A stretch of DNA of 64,000 nucleotides from an uncultured Cytophagales bacterium (GTDB lineage: Bacteria; Bacteroidota; Bacteroidia; Cytophagales; Thermoflexibacteraceae), in NCBI GenBank assembly GCA_938039675.1, contig CALHUI010000003.1, positions 434,001-498,000 on the forward strand, in the 5' to 3' direction. Position numbers and translations under genes: made by a program. The notes beneath the pieces are model-generated. The model searched no databases. It saw only the letters and a list, made by a program, of their open reading frames with translations, and had not been told where the DNA came from. Shown piece by piece: positions 9,522 to 19,400 of this stretch; position 1 is the stretch's first letter, and each line of letters opens with the position of its first letter.

Positions 9522-10379
9522 TTGACAAACGCGAAGAGTATTTTACGGCATCTCAGGCAGGAGCTGCGCTGCATCTACGAACCGCAAGAGGCTGACAGCA
9601 TCGCCAATTGGCTCATGGAAGATTTTTTCGGGCTGCGACCTGTGGATATAATTGCAGGTAAAGCACCTGATTTACAGGGTTTTGAGAAATGGAGTGAGGC
9701 GCTTCCTTTATTGCGGCAGCACATGCCCGTGCAGTATGTGTTGGGTTATGGTTGGTTTGCAGGGCAGCGGTTTGTCGTAGGTGAGGGCGTGCTGATTCCT
9801 CGCCCCGAAACAGAGCAACTGGTACAGATGGCCGACGATTTTTTAGGCAGGCTTGCTGCTCAAAAGCCTGTTGTTGTAGACTTGTGCACAGGAACGGGTT
9901 GCATAGCGCACAGCCTCGCCTTGTGCTATCCGCAGGCAGAGGTTTATGCGATTGACAACAGCCCGCAGGCCTTGTATTATGCACATTTGAATGCACGTCG
10001 ATTGGGCGTGCAAACGGTTATTCGCGAGGCGGATGTGCTATCTGATGCTCTTGCAGAGTTGCTGCCTCCTTGCGATGTGTTAGTGAGTAATCCGCCGTAT
10101 GTGCGGCAAAGCGAGCAGGTGCAGATGCACGCCCGCGTGTTGGATTTTGAACCGCCGTATGCACTTTTTGTGGCAGACGATGAACCGCTTGTATTCTATG
10201 AAGCCATTGCCCGAACCGCTTGGCAACGTCTGAAAAACAGCGGGTGGCTGGGTGTAGAAATCAATGAGGCATTAGGTGAGGCAACAGCGGCAATTTTTCG
10301 CGCCAAAGGGTTTGCAGACCTTGCCGTGCAACAGGATTTGCACGGCAAAGACCGCTTCGTGGTAGCAAGGAAACCATAA
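9522..10379 (+). CDS. prmC: Peptide chain release factor N(5)-glutamine methyltransferase
   Basis: LIPRPETEQLV, VVDLCTGTGCIAHSLAL, CDVLVSNPPYV; TTG start. Confidence 0.95.
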   Translation: MTNAKSILRHLRQELRCIYEPQEADSIANWLMEDFFGLRPVDIIAGKAPDLQGFEKWSEALPLLRQHMPVQYVLGYGWFAGQRFVVGEGVLIPRPETEQLVQMADDFLGRLAAQKPVVVDLCTGTGCIAHSLALCYPQAEVYAIDNSPQALYYAHLNARRLGVQTVIREADVLSDALAELLPPCDVLVSNPPYVRQSEQVQMHARVLDFEPPYALFVADDEPLVFYEAIARTAWQRLKNSGWLGVEINEALGEATAAIFRAKGFADLAVQQDLHGKDRFVVARKP

Positions 10380-10382
10380 AAC

Positions 10383-12224
10383 TTATTCTACCGTTACCGA
10401 TTTGGCGAGGTTACGGGGCTTGTCCACGTCCAACTCTTTGGCTACACCGATGTAATAGGCCAGCAGTTGCATCGGAATAACGGAGAGTAGCGGAGTGAGC
10501 AACTCGTCTGTTTCGGGTATGGCAATATGTGCTTCGCAAAGTTGAGCCGTAAAGTCGTCGCCTTCGGTCAGGATGGCAATAACTCTGCCCTTGCGGGCTT
10601 TGATTTCCTGCATATTGCTGACTACTTTTTCATGCACCGCATCTTTGGTGGCCACAAAAACAACGGGCAGGGTATCATCCACCAAGGCGATGGGGCCGTG
10701 TTTCATTTCTCCTGCCGGATAGCCTTCGGCGTGTATGTAGCTGATTTCTTTGAGTTTAAGTGCACCTTCGAGCGCAATGGGGAAGTTATTGCCGCGCCCC
10801 AGATAGAGAAAGTTGTGCGCATCTTTGTAGCGCTGTGCAATTGTTTCGATGGCTGCCGCATCGTTTAGAATCTGTGCAATTTTATCGGGAATGACCGAAA
10901 GTTCGTTGCAAAGTGAAAGGAAGCGCTCACGGCTGATAGTGCCTTTGGCAAGCGCCAGTCGCAGTGCAAAAAGAGTAATGACGGTTAGTTGGGCAGTGAA
11001 TGCTTTGGTGGAAGCTACGCCGATTTCGGGGCCTGCATGCGTGTAAGTGCCTGTATGTGAGACCCTTGCAATGGAGCTGCCTACTACGTTTACGATGCCG
11101 TAGATGAAAGCGCCGTTTTCTTTGGCTTTTTCTATGGCAACAAGTGTGTCGGCAGTTTCTCCACTTTGACTAACTGCCAGAATCACATCGCCTTTACCCA
11201 CTACCGGATTGCGGTAGCGAAACTCAGAGGCATATTCTACTTCTACGGGGATTCGGCAAAGCTCTTCAATCAGGTATTCGCCCACTAAACCGGCGTGCCA
11301 ACTGGTGCCGCAAGCAACAATGATAATCCGCTGTGCCTGTGTAAGCATTTGGAGGTTTTGCTCAATCCCGCTCAGGGTAATACGCCCCAGACCGGCATCT
11401 AAGCGACCGCGCAGACAGTCAAAAATGGTGGTAGGTTGCTCGAAAATTTCCTTCATCATGAAATGGTCGTAGCCGCCTTTTTCAATGGCTGCCAAATCCA
11501 TATCCAACTTGGTGATGAAAGGTGTCTGACGTTCATTACCTAAGTTTTTGAGAATCAACTCATCGGATTTGATGATGGCTATCTGATAGTCATTTACATA
11601 GACCACCTCTTTGCTGTATTCCAGAATAGGGGAAGCATCGGAGGCCAAAAGGTGTTCGCCTTTGCCAACACCGATAACCAATGGGCTGCCTTTGCGTGCG
11701 GCAATTAGCGTATCGGGGTTTTCTACATCCAGCAGCACAATTACATAAGCCCCTACAACGCGTTTGAGGGCAATGCGCACAGCTTCTTCCAGTGGGCAGT
11801 GATTTTGTTCGCGAATATCATCAATAAAGTTGAGCAGCACTTCGGTGTCGGTATCGCTGTGGAAGCGATAGCCTTTGTTGAGCAACTCCTGCTTGATTGG
11901 GGCGTAATTTTCAATAATGCCGTTGTGAATCATGGCAATTTTGCCGCTTTGCGAAATATGCGGGTGAGCGTTACGGTTGCTCGGCTCGCCGTGCGTGGCC
12001 CAGCGTGTATGCCCAATACCGATTTTGGCGGCTAATGGTATGCCAGTTAGGCTTTCTTCTAACTCCGCCACTCTGCCTTTGCGCTTGTAAACTTTGAGTT
12101 GATTATCATCATTTATGAGTGCAATGCCTGCGCTGTCATAACCGCGATATTCTAAACGCTTTAAACCTTTCAGTAAAACAGGGTAGGCCTGACGTGGCCC
12201 AATGTATGCAACGATTCCGCACAT
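10383..12224 (-). CDS. glmS: Glutamine--fructose-6-phosphate aminotransferase (isomerizing)
   Basis: MCGIVAYIGPRQAYPVLLKGLKRLEYRGYDSAGIAL; C-terminal DVDKPRNLAKSVTVE; start moved to MCGIV. Confidence 0.98.
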   Translation of the reverse strand: MCGIVAYIGPRQAYPVLLKGLKRLEYRGYDSAGIALINDDNQLKVYKRKGRVAELEESLTGIPLAAKIGIGHTRWATHGEPSNRNAHPHISQSGKIAMIHNGIIENYAPIKQELLNKGYRFHSDTDTEVLLNFIDDIREQNHCPLEEAVRIALKRVVGAYVIVLLDVENPDTLIAARKGSPLVIGVGKGEHLLASDASPILEYSKEVVYVNDYQIAIIKSDELILKNLGNERQTPFITKLDMDLAAIEKGGYDHFMMKEIFEQPTTIFDCLRGRLDAGLGRITLSGIEQNLQMLTQAQRIIIVACGTSWHAGLVGEYLIEELCRIPVEVEYASEFRYRNPVVGKGDVILAVSQSGETADTLVAIEKAKENGAFIYGIVNVVGSSIARVSHTGTYTHAGPEIGVASTKAFTAQLTVITLFALRLALAKGTISRERFLSLCNELSVIPDKIAQILNDAAAIETIAQRYKDAHNFLYLGRGNNFPIALEGALKLKEISYIHAEGYPAGEMKHGPIALVDDTLPVVFVATKDAVHEKVVSNMQEIKARKGRVIAILTEGDDFTAQLCEAHIAIPETDELLTPLLSVIPMQLLAYYIGVAKELDVDKPRNLAKSVTVE

Positions 12225-12285
12225 ATGTGAGTTTTTGATAGTTTGAGTTTGAGCAGCCCAAAATAACATGATTTTCCGAATCGAT

Positions 12286-12321
12286 AAAAAAATCCACTTT
12301 TTGTGAAAGTGGATTTTTTAT
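12286..12321. terminator. Bidirectional-looking intrinsic terminator
   Basis: aaaaaaatccacttt-ttgtg-aaagtggattttttat. Confidence 0.75.
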
Positions 12322-12430
12322 TTGCGGATAGCGCTTCAATTTCTTTGTCAAGCATCTCAACCGCATGGGGTGTGCAATGCTTTGAGCGGCTGAACTGTTA
12401 TCCTGAAAATCCTATCTGGTACGCTTGTGA

Positions 12431-13543
12431 TTATGGGCTTACCAGATTGATGCCGAAGGCAAAAAACAACGGATTGGTGAGCGTGTTTTCCACAATATAT
12501 TCGCGGCGGGGGGCATTTTCTGTTGCCGATACGTTGAAATTTGCATTTATGCGCAAGCCTGCTTGTGCCGAGAGCCAGATAAATCCGGAGATTTGCTGCT
12601 CGTAAGTCAGGCGAACCTTCAACTCAGAGCGACGTATCTCTGCACCGTTGATACGCCGGCTGAAAGGGTCGCTCGCACGGCTGCGGATATGGTAGGAGTT
12701 GCCTTCCAACTCATAGCCCAACAGCAACAGAGAGGTTGGTGAAAAGTTTCTGCGTACGTTCAGTCGGGCAGGCAGCAATGCCTCTATGCCGTAGCGGTCG
12801 TTGAAAGTGCGGTTGTACATCAGCAGAGGAACGGTGTTGTTTACTTCGCCCAAGCGGTAGGTGCGCGCCCAGCCTAAGCCCCACATGAGTTTATCCGACT
12901 TTTTCCAACCGTAAATACCCAATACGCTGTAGCGGGTAGTATGCAGCGGTTGCAGGTCGGAGAAGTTATAGTTGCCATTCAGGTCGGCATTGGCTGCTAC
13001 TATGACAAAGTTTTTTTCGTTAAGCGGCTTGAAAACCGTTGCCATCAGTCCGGTTGTGCGCAAACCTTTTTCTTGCAAAGCACGGTGCATGGCATTGCTT
13101 ACGGTCGCTTCATTTTCAAACTGCATACGGCTTTCATAATAGTTTACACCCAGATTAACGATAATGCTGCTGCGTGAAATTACAGGAAAGTTTGCACCCA
13201 AGCGCAAACCGTGCGAAAGAAAAGAAGCACTGTGGTTGTCTTCCGATGATACCATGCCGGGAATACCTGTCAAAAAAGGTTTGAAAGTAGTTTCAATGGT
13301 TTGTGGCAACTGCAACTCATAGCCTATGCTAATGAGTTTGGTCGGGCTGAGGAATTGTACTTTTTGTGTACAATAGCGCTTGACGCTCTCATCGTCGCCA
13401 TATTCGCCATATTCGTCAAAATTGTCCTCAATTTTGGTTGTGTCGGTTTGTGCCATTGATAGGCGGACAGCAAACAAAAAGCACATAAGCAACATGACAG
13501 CACGTGCTTCCTGTGTTGCCAACAAGCTGATTCTGAATTGCAT
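12431..13543 (-). CDS. Predicted outer-membrane beta-barrel protein (DUF6268-like)
   Basis: Signal peptide, alternating beta-strand pattern, SPTKLISIGYELQLPQTIETTF; C-terminal NPLFFAFGINLVSP. Confidence 0.55.
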   Translation of the reverse strand: MQFRISLLATQEARAVMLLMCFLFAVRLSMAQTDTTKIEDNFDEYGEYGDDESVKRYCTQKVQFLSPTKLISIGYELQLPQTIETTFKPFLTGIPGMVSSEDNHSASFLSHGLRLGANFPVISRSSIIVNLGVNYYESRMQFENEATVSNAMHRALQEKGLRTTGLMATVFKPLNEKNFVIVAANADLNGNYNFSDLQPLHTTRYSVLGIYGWKKSDKLMWGLGWARTYRLGEVNNTVPLLMYNRTFNDRYGIEALLPARLNVRRNFSPTSLLLLGYELEGNSYHIRSRASDPFSRRINGAEIRRSELKVRLTYEQQISGFIWLSAQAGLRINANFNVSATENAPRREYIVENTLTNPLFFAFGINLVSP

Positions 13544-13547
13544 AGAA

Positions 13548-14027
13548 TTAGTTTTTCTTCACCTGACGTTTCCATACATCTGTTCTGCCGAACAGCGACA
13601 CCCCGATAAAACCACGTACTTCAAGGGTATTTTCATCGGTGAGTTTCATTTCACAACTGTAATCACTGCCGTTTTCGGGGTCATAGATTCGGCCGTTTTC
13701 CCAGACTTTATTGCCTTTGTAAATAAAATCGCGGAGGTTTACCAGCCCTAACAATGGGCGGTTTCTCAACGAAACATCGTTGTTGTTTTTATCTGTTTTG
13801 GGTTTACCGGTCTCATCGTTGGGTTCTTTTAACCACACAATTTTGCCGTAGTATTTGTCGCCTTCCTTGTAGATGCGCACCATACCTTTACCCGAGCCGG
13901 TTTTCCAAACGCCAATTATTGAGTCGGCATATTTATCAATAGCATATGCAACGGCAAGCACATAACAGCCCATAATTGCTGTTACCATTAATATCAGGCT
14001 TCTCCATTTTTTCATAAGACTTTGCAA
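13548..14027 (-). CDS. DUF2147 domain-containing protein
   Basis: IIGVWKTGSGKGMVRIYKEGDKYYGKIVWLKEPN ... DPENGSDYSCEMKLTDENTLEVRGFIGVSLFGRTDVWKR. Confidence 0.85.
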   Translation of the reverse strand: MQSLMKKWRSLILMVTAIMGCYVLAVAYAIDKYADSIIGVWKTGSGKGMVRIYKEGDKYYGKIVWLKEPNDETGKPKTDKNNNDVSLRNRPLLGLVNLRDFIYKGNKVWENGRIYDPENGSDYSCEMKLTDENTLEVRGFIGVSLFGRTDVWKRQVKKN

Positions 14028-14080
14028 TTTGGTTAAGGAATTTTTAATTCAAGCTGCAAATTATTGGATTTAAACCATTT

Positions 14081-14848
14081 CTAAAATAGTACGCCTATCC
14101 GAATACCCCAAAACTGATAATTGGCTTTTTCTGAGAATACGTTTCTTGTAGCCAAATTGATAAGCTCAATTCGCTGTTGTTGTTGTTGATAGCCACCATG
14201 CACATAAATAGCATGGTTTGGAGTAAGATAGGCTTTGATACCCGCAGCGGCTTCAAACAATGCGCCCCCCCAGTTATTGCCGGGCAGATTATCACGCCAG
14301 CCGATGGAGTAGCCGCCGCGGAGCAGCAGATAGGGCGAGAACTGCCTGCGCATCAGATGGCTGCGAATTTCGCCGAAAAGCGGCATTATTTTTCGGTCGG
14401 GAGATAGCTGTCCGTAGCCTGTTCCGGCAGCAAGTATCACATAATCAGCAATATACACACCTGCGCCAGCCATAAAAGTATAGCTTTTCGAGCTATAATT
14501 AAAAGAGCCGTACAATGTGCGCAGCATCCCTGTGCTGTAACCATAACCTATTTCCTGAAAAACAGTGATGCCTTCCGATTTAAAAACTCTTGGTTTAATG
14601 GAATCCGTTTCCAGAGTATTGCGAGGTTCTTTGGCAATGCGCTCCACATCGCTCATGGGCAATTCCACACGGCTTTCACCGTGGGTTCTGATGAGCAAAA
14701 TGCCGTTTTCGATACGAATTAACTCCCCTTTAACCGTGCCGCCGTTTTTCAGATAAATAACATCTTGATAGGACGATTGCGCCCACGTAATTTTGCACGG
14801 AATCAATAATACGACGACTACAAACAGACGCATGTGTATGGTTGGCAT
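14081..14848 (-). CDS. Predicted outer-membrane beta-barrel protein with N-terminal VIYLKNGGTVKGELIRI module
   Basis: Signal peptide at internal start MPTIHMRLFVVVVLL; beta-strand pattern; terminal aromatic WGIRIGVLF. Confidence 0.5.
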   Translation of the reverse strand: MPTIHMRLFVVVVLLIPCKITWAQSSYQDVIYLKNGGTVKGELIRIENGILLIRTHGESRVELPMSDVERIAKEPRNTLETDSIKPRVFKSEGITVFQEIGYGYSTGMLRTLYGSFNYSSKSYTFMAGAGVYIADYVILAAGTGYGQLSPDRKIMPLFGEIRSHLMRRQFSPYLLLRGGYSIGWRDNLPGNNWGGALFEAAAGIKAYLTPNHAIYVHGGYQQQQQRIELINLATRNVFSEKANYQFWGIRIGVLF

Positions 14849-14906
14849 ACTTAGTAAATTGTTAAGAAAATTACGGATATTCGCCTGATACCTTATTCGT
14901 ATAATC

Positions 14907-15836
14907 ATGAAAAATTGTTGGCAAGTTGTCTTCTTTTTTATGTGCATAGGAGCTCAACATGCACATGCACAACAAACCGATTCAATCCCGTTGTATGAGG
15001 GTGTCATACCTTACGCTAAATCGGGGCACGGCATTATTGAAAAGGTTGAACATCGTCCGGGTGGCATAGATATTCTTAGCGGTGTAACCGTCCCCTATAT
15101 AAAGTTGTTTTTGCCGCCACCCGAAAAGCGTAATGGCACAATGGTGATTATTTGCCCGGGCGGGGGCTACTATATTTTGGCCAATAAACACGAAGGAAGC
15201 GATATTGCGCTGTGGCTCAATAACTTGGGTGTTGTGGCGGCGGTGCTGCACTACCGCCTGCCCGATGCACGGGCAATGGAGCAACCTGCTATTGTTCCGC
15301 TCACCGACTTGCAGCAAGCCATCCGATTGGCAAGGCAGCGCGCAGCCGAATGGCAAATTAATCCTGAAAAGGTAGGGGTGATGGGATTCTCTGCCGGCGG
15401 GCATTTGGCCTCTTCTGCCGCCGTGAAATTTCAGACCGGCGATGCGAACGGCAGCCTCCGTCCCGATTTTGCGATACTAATTTATGCGGTTATCAGTATG
15501 CGTGATGAATTCGGGCACACCGGTTCGCGCGAGGTATTGCTTGGAAAAAATCCTGACAGCCAAACGATTGATAGTTTTTCCAACGAACTGTTAGTCAGCG
15601 AGCAAACACCGCCTGCTTTTATCGTACACACGACCGACGACCCCGTAGATGTGCGAAACAGCGTGGCTTTCTACACGGCTTTGAAAGCTAAAAACCTGAG
15701 TGCAGAAATGCACCTGTTTGCCAAAGGCGGGCACGGGTACGGCATGGCTACCCATACGAATCTGCCCATAGCAGCATGGCCGAAACTGTGTGAAGCATGG
15801 CTGCAATCGCTTGGACTGTTATCACTAAAAAAATGA
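14907..15836 (+). CDS. Alpha/beta hydrolase (acetyl esterase-like), exported
   Basis: Signal peptide; IICPGGGYYILANKHEGSDIALWLN; GFSAGGHLASSAA nucleophile elbow; TTDDPVDVRNS. Confidence 0.88.
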   Translation: MKNCWQVVFFFMCIGAQHAHAQQTDSIPLYEGVIPYAKSGHGIIEKVEHRPGGIDILSGVTVPYIKLFLPPPEKRNGTMVIICPGGGYYILANKHEGSDIALWLNNLGVVAAVLHYRLPDARAMEQPAIVPLTDLQQAIRLARQRAAEWQINPEKVGVMGFSAGGHLASSAAVKFQTGDANGSLRPDFAILIYAVISMRDEFGHTGSREVLLGKNPDSQTIDSFSNELLVSEQTPPAFIVHTTDDPVDVRNSVAFYTALKAKNLSAEMHLFAKGGHGYGMATHTNLPIAAWPKLCEAWLQSLGLLSLKK

Positions 15837-15903
15837 AAGGCCTGCTTTTATTCCGAATTCAACTATTTTAGTAACACACAATTCAATATAGAACCGACAA
15901 CTT

Positions 15904-17862
15904 ATGGGCGACCTGAGGGTGCGATTAGCTAAAACACATACCGACCTAAATCGGTTTACGCGCTATTTACTGAAAGATGTGGAAGCATTGGACATCATGC
16001 TTCGCGAGGGATGGTTTGAAACCGATATCATACGCATTGGCGCCGAGCAGGAGATGTGCCTGGTGGACAGGCACGGAAAACCCGCACCGGTGAATATGCA
16101 ACTGCTGGAACGATTGAAACATCCCAACTTTGTAACGGAACTGGCCAAGTTTAATATAGAGGCAAATGTGCCGCCGCTCACGTTTGAAGGCAACTGCTTT
16201 TCGGAGTTGGAAGGCAACCTCAACAACATGTTGCGCACACTGCGCGAAGTTACGTTTGAGCAAGATACTCAGGTTATATTGACGGGTATTTTACCAACCA
16301 TACGAAAATTTGACATCAATTTAGACAATCTTACGCCCGTAGATAGGTACTATTCGCTCATGGAAGCCATCAACATGATGCGCGGCAACCGCTACGAGGT
16401 ACGCATTGAAGGGCTGGACGAATTGAATGTATTGGTGGACTCTGCCCTGATAGAGGCTTGTAACACCAGCTTTCAGGTGCATTTGCAGATTAAGCCCGAC
16501 GAGTTTGTCAGAAAATACAACATAGCACAAGCCATTGCAGCGCCAGTGCTGGCCATAGCTACCAACTCGCCGATGCTGTTTGGCAAACGCCTATGGGCGG
16601 AAACCCGCATTGCCTTGTTCCGGCAATCCATTGATACGCGTATTGCTTCCGAGCACCTGCGCGAACGTAGCCCGCGCGTAACTTTTGGCAGCCAGTGGTT
16701 ACAGGGTTCTTTGCTGGATATGTACAAAGAGGATATCATGCGCTTCCGCGTCATTTTCATGTCCGATATAGAGGAAGATGTGATGGAGTGTGTGCGCAAC
16801 GGACAAACACCGCGCTTGCGGGCTTTAAACATTCACAATTCTACCGTTTACCGCTGGAACAGAGCCTGTTACGGTATCAGCTCCAACGGCAAACCACACC
16901 TGCGCATTGAAAACCGCGTGTTCCCCTCTGGCCCTACGGTGGTAGATGAGGTAGCCAATGCCGCATTCTGGATTGGCCTGATGAACAGCTTTGAAGATGC
17001 CTACGGCGATGTTACCAAACTGATGGATTTTGACGATGCCAAATCTAACTTTCTGGCTGCTGCCCGCGTAGGATTAGGCTCTAAATTCACTTGGTTCAAT
17101 GGCAAAAAAATCATTGATATGGATTTGATTCGCAAAGAATTAATTCCGCTTGCCAAGGAAGGGCTCAAAAAGGCAAATATCAATTCGGAAGATATCGAGA
17201 AATACATCGGCATTATAGAGACACGTAACGAAACGGGCATTACCGGTTCGCGTTGGATTTTGAACTCTTATGCTAAATTGATTAAAGAAACCACCAAAGA
17301 AGAAGCTACGGCAGCCATTACCGCTGCAATGGCTAAAAATCAGGAGCATAACGAACCGGTGCATCAGTGGAAAGATGCCAGCACAAGCGATATTGTGGAG
17401 TATGAACCTACCAATATGATTGTGGAAGAGTTTATGACCACAGACCTCTTTACGGTTAAAAAAGATGACTTAGTAGAGCTCAGCGCCGATATTATTGATT
17501 GGAAGCGCATTCGCTACATGCCGGTAGAAGACGACGAAGGACGACTCATCGGGTTAATTTCTTCACGGGCATTGTTGCGGCATTTTTTGCGCAAAAGCCG
17601 CTACCCCGATGACAAAGATACCCGCGTAGAAGATTTGATGGTAAAAAATCCGATTACCATTACCCCGCAGGCTACAATTTACGAGGCAATGGATTTGATG
17701 CGAAACAATCAGTTGGGCTGCTTGCCTGTTGTGAATAAGGACAGTCTGGTGGGTATCATCACCGAGTCTAATTTTTTGGATATTACCGCAAGTTTGCTCA
17801 AGCGCCTTGCCCAAAAACGCAACAACAAGAAAAAGGACAAGGATAAAGGCGGAGTTGTGTAA
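15904..17862 (+). CDS. Glutamate-cysteine-ligase-family (GCS2-like) carboxylate-amine ligase fused to tandem CBS domains
   Basis: IRIGAEQEMCLVDRHGKPAP; SGPTVVDEVANAAFWIGLM; C-terminal MIVEEFMTTDLFTVKKDDLVELSADIIDWKRIRYMPV and RVEDLMVKNPITITPQATIYEAMDLMRNNQLGCLPVVN. Confidence 0.8.
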   Translation: MGDLRVRLAKTHTDLNRFTRYLLKDVEALDIMLREGWFETDIIRIGAEQEMCLVDRHGKPAPVNMQLLERLKHPNFVTELAKFNIEANVPPLTFEGNCFSELEGNLNNMLRTLREVTFEQDTQVILTGILPTIRKFDINLDNLTPVDRYYSLMEAINMMRGNRYEVRIEGLDELNVLVDSALIEACNTSFQVHLQIKPDEFVRKYNIAQAIAAPVLAIATNSPMLFGKRLWAETRIALFRQSIDTRIASEHLRERSPRVTFGSQWLQGSLLDMYKEDIMRFRVIFMSDIEEDVMECVRNGQTPRLRALNIHNSTVYRWNRACYGISSNGKPHLRIENRVFPSGPTVVDEVANAAFWIGLMNSFEDAYGDVTKLMDFDDAKSNFLAAARVGLGSKFTWFNGKKIIDMDLIRKELIPLAKEGLKKANINSEDIEKYIGIIETRNETGITGSRWILNSYAKLIKETTKEEATAAITAAMAKNQEHNEPVHQWKDASTSDIVEYEPTNMIVEEFMTTDLFTVKKDDLVELSADIIDWKRIRYMPVEDDEGRLIGLISSRALLRHFLRKSRYPDDKDTRVEDLMVKNPITITPQATIYEAMDLMRNNQLGCLPVVNKDSLVGIITESNFLDITASLLKRLAQKRNNKKKDKDKGGVV

Positions 17863-17881
17863 GTTTTTATTTGCTAAGTAC

Positions 17882-17917
17882 AAGAACCCTTCTTTTGTTG
17901 GCAAAAGGAGGATTCTT
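17882..17917 (+). terminator. Putative intrinsic terminator after the ligase-CBS gene
   Basis: aagaacccttcttttg-ttgg-caaaaggaggattctt hairpin followed by T-rich sequence. Confidence 0.5.
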
Positions 17918-18174
17918 TCTTTGAAATATGGTCGGGCGGCGCAATTAAGAATGATGCATTCTAAATGTGTTTTGCCCAAAATGTCAATACTGAAGGTTGC
18001 TTATACACGAAGGTTACATCGCCTGCACAAACCGACAAATTCAACCTCTGAAAACTCATGAAAACAGGCAGGTAATCTTCGTGCTTTTCCAATTCGCTAA
18101 TATCGAAGGGAAGAAATCTTCACAGCCTATGTTAATTTCATGGCTTTTCAAGCCGAGTAAATATGCGGAAAAAG

Positions 18175-18504
18175 CTAATCTTCTAAGTCATCCAGCCATT
18201 GCCTGTAGGCACGTTGCAGTTCGTTGAGGGCGTGGCGGTCTTGCATTTTTTGGCAAACGGCAATGCCTTTCTCATAAGCGGTTCTTGCCTCATCGTTGCG
18301 CCCGGCTTCGCGGTACATGGCTGCCAAGTGGTAATAAGTAGCCGTGTAGTCGGGTTGGTTGGCGGCAAGTTGTTCCAGCATTTGTAGGGCTTTGGCAGGG
18401 TTGCTTTTGCGGTATTCCGTAGCAACGGCATAAATCAGAAAAGCGTCATCAGGTTCATTTTCAAGCATTTGCAGCAATTCCTGCAATCTTTCTTCGGGTT
18501 TCAT
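18175..18504 (-). CDS. Small tetratricopeptide repeat protein
   Basis: KALQMLEQLAANQPDYTATYYHLAAMYREAGRNDEARTAYEKGIAVC. Confidence 0.8.
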   Translation of the reverse strand: MKPEERLQELLQMLENEPDDAFLIYAVATEYRKSNPAKALQMLEQLAANQPDYTATYYHLAAMYREAGRNDEARTAYEKGIAVCQKMQDRHALNELQRAYRQWLDDLED

Positions 18505-18641
18505 GAAACAATGCGGTTTAGAAAAATGTTATGCAAGCATAATATTTTTGGGCAAATCCTTTGATTTCACCCAAAGGTTGGCTTAATTCGCAAAACAAAT
18601 AAAGTACGCTGAAAATTCACTCTTCCTTTTAGTCTAACGAT

Positions 18642-19373
18642 ATGAAAATCTTAACTTGTATCAGCCACGTACCGGACACCAATGCCAAGATTCCGTTTAA
18701 AGACGGACAGCCCGACCTGAACGGTATCAGCTTTGTGATTGCACCTTACGATGATTTTGCCTTGGCGCGTGCCGTAGAACTGCGCGACCAAACCAAAGGC
18801 AAGCTGACTGTTCTGAACGTAGGTCTGGCAGACACAGAGCCTACCATTCGCAAGGCACTGGCTATCGGCGCAGACGATGCTATCCGCGTGAATGCGCACC
18901 CACACGATGCCTTTTATGTAGCTTCACAAATTGCAGCCATTGCCAAGCAGGAAAACTACGACCTGATTCTGATGGGTCGCGAAAGCAGCGACTTCAACGG
19001 CGGACAGGTACACGGCATGGTTGCCGAAATGCTTGGGCTGCCTTGCGTGGTGCCTTGTATGAAGCTGGATTTGAACGGTAATGTAGCCGTGATGCAGCGC
19101 GAAATTGAAGGCGGCAAAGAGATTGTAGAAGTAGCTTTGCCGTTTGTGGCGGGTTGCCAAGAGCCGATTGCCGAGTGGAAAATCCCGAACATGCGCGGCA
19201 TTATGTCGGCTAAGACCAAGCCGCTCAAAGTGGTAGAGCCTGTGGCAGTAGAAAACTACACCCGCATCATCAAATACGAAATGCCGCCGCAACGCAGTAG
19301 CGTGAAGATGATTGACAAAGACAACATCGGCGAGCTGGTGCGCCTGCTGCGCGAAGAAGCAAAAGTTCTTTAA
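18642..19373 (+). CDS. etfB: Electron transfer flavoprotein subunit beta
   Basis: MKILTCISHVPDTNAKIPFKDG; GRESSDFNGGQVHGMVAEMLGLP; PNMRGIMSAKTKPL. Confidence 0.95.
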   Translation: MKILTCISHVPDTNAKIPFKDGQPDLNGISFVIAPYDDFALARAVELRDQTKGKLTVLNVGLADTEPTIRKALAIGADDAIRVNAHPHDAFYVASQIAAIAKQENYDLILMGRESSDFNGGQVHGMVAEMLGLPCVVPCMKLDLNGNVAVMQREIEGGKEIVEVALPFVAGCQEPIAEWKIPNMRGIMSAKTKPLKVVEPVAVENYTRIIKYEMPPQRSSVKMIDKDNIGELVRLLREEAKVL

Positions 19374-19400
19374 TTTCAACTACTAAATAACTGTCTGAAA

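Noticed and set aside
17970-18130. Minus-strand peptide FDISELEKHEDYLPVFMSFQRLNLSVCAGDVTFVYKQPSVLTFWAKHI-stop in an intergenic gap
   Set aside because: Looks protein-like and could be a C-terminal gene remnant, but I cannot name a family and stops occur just upstream; too weak to call
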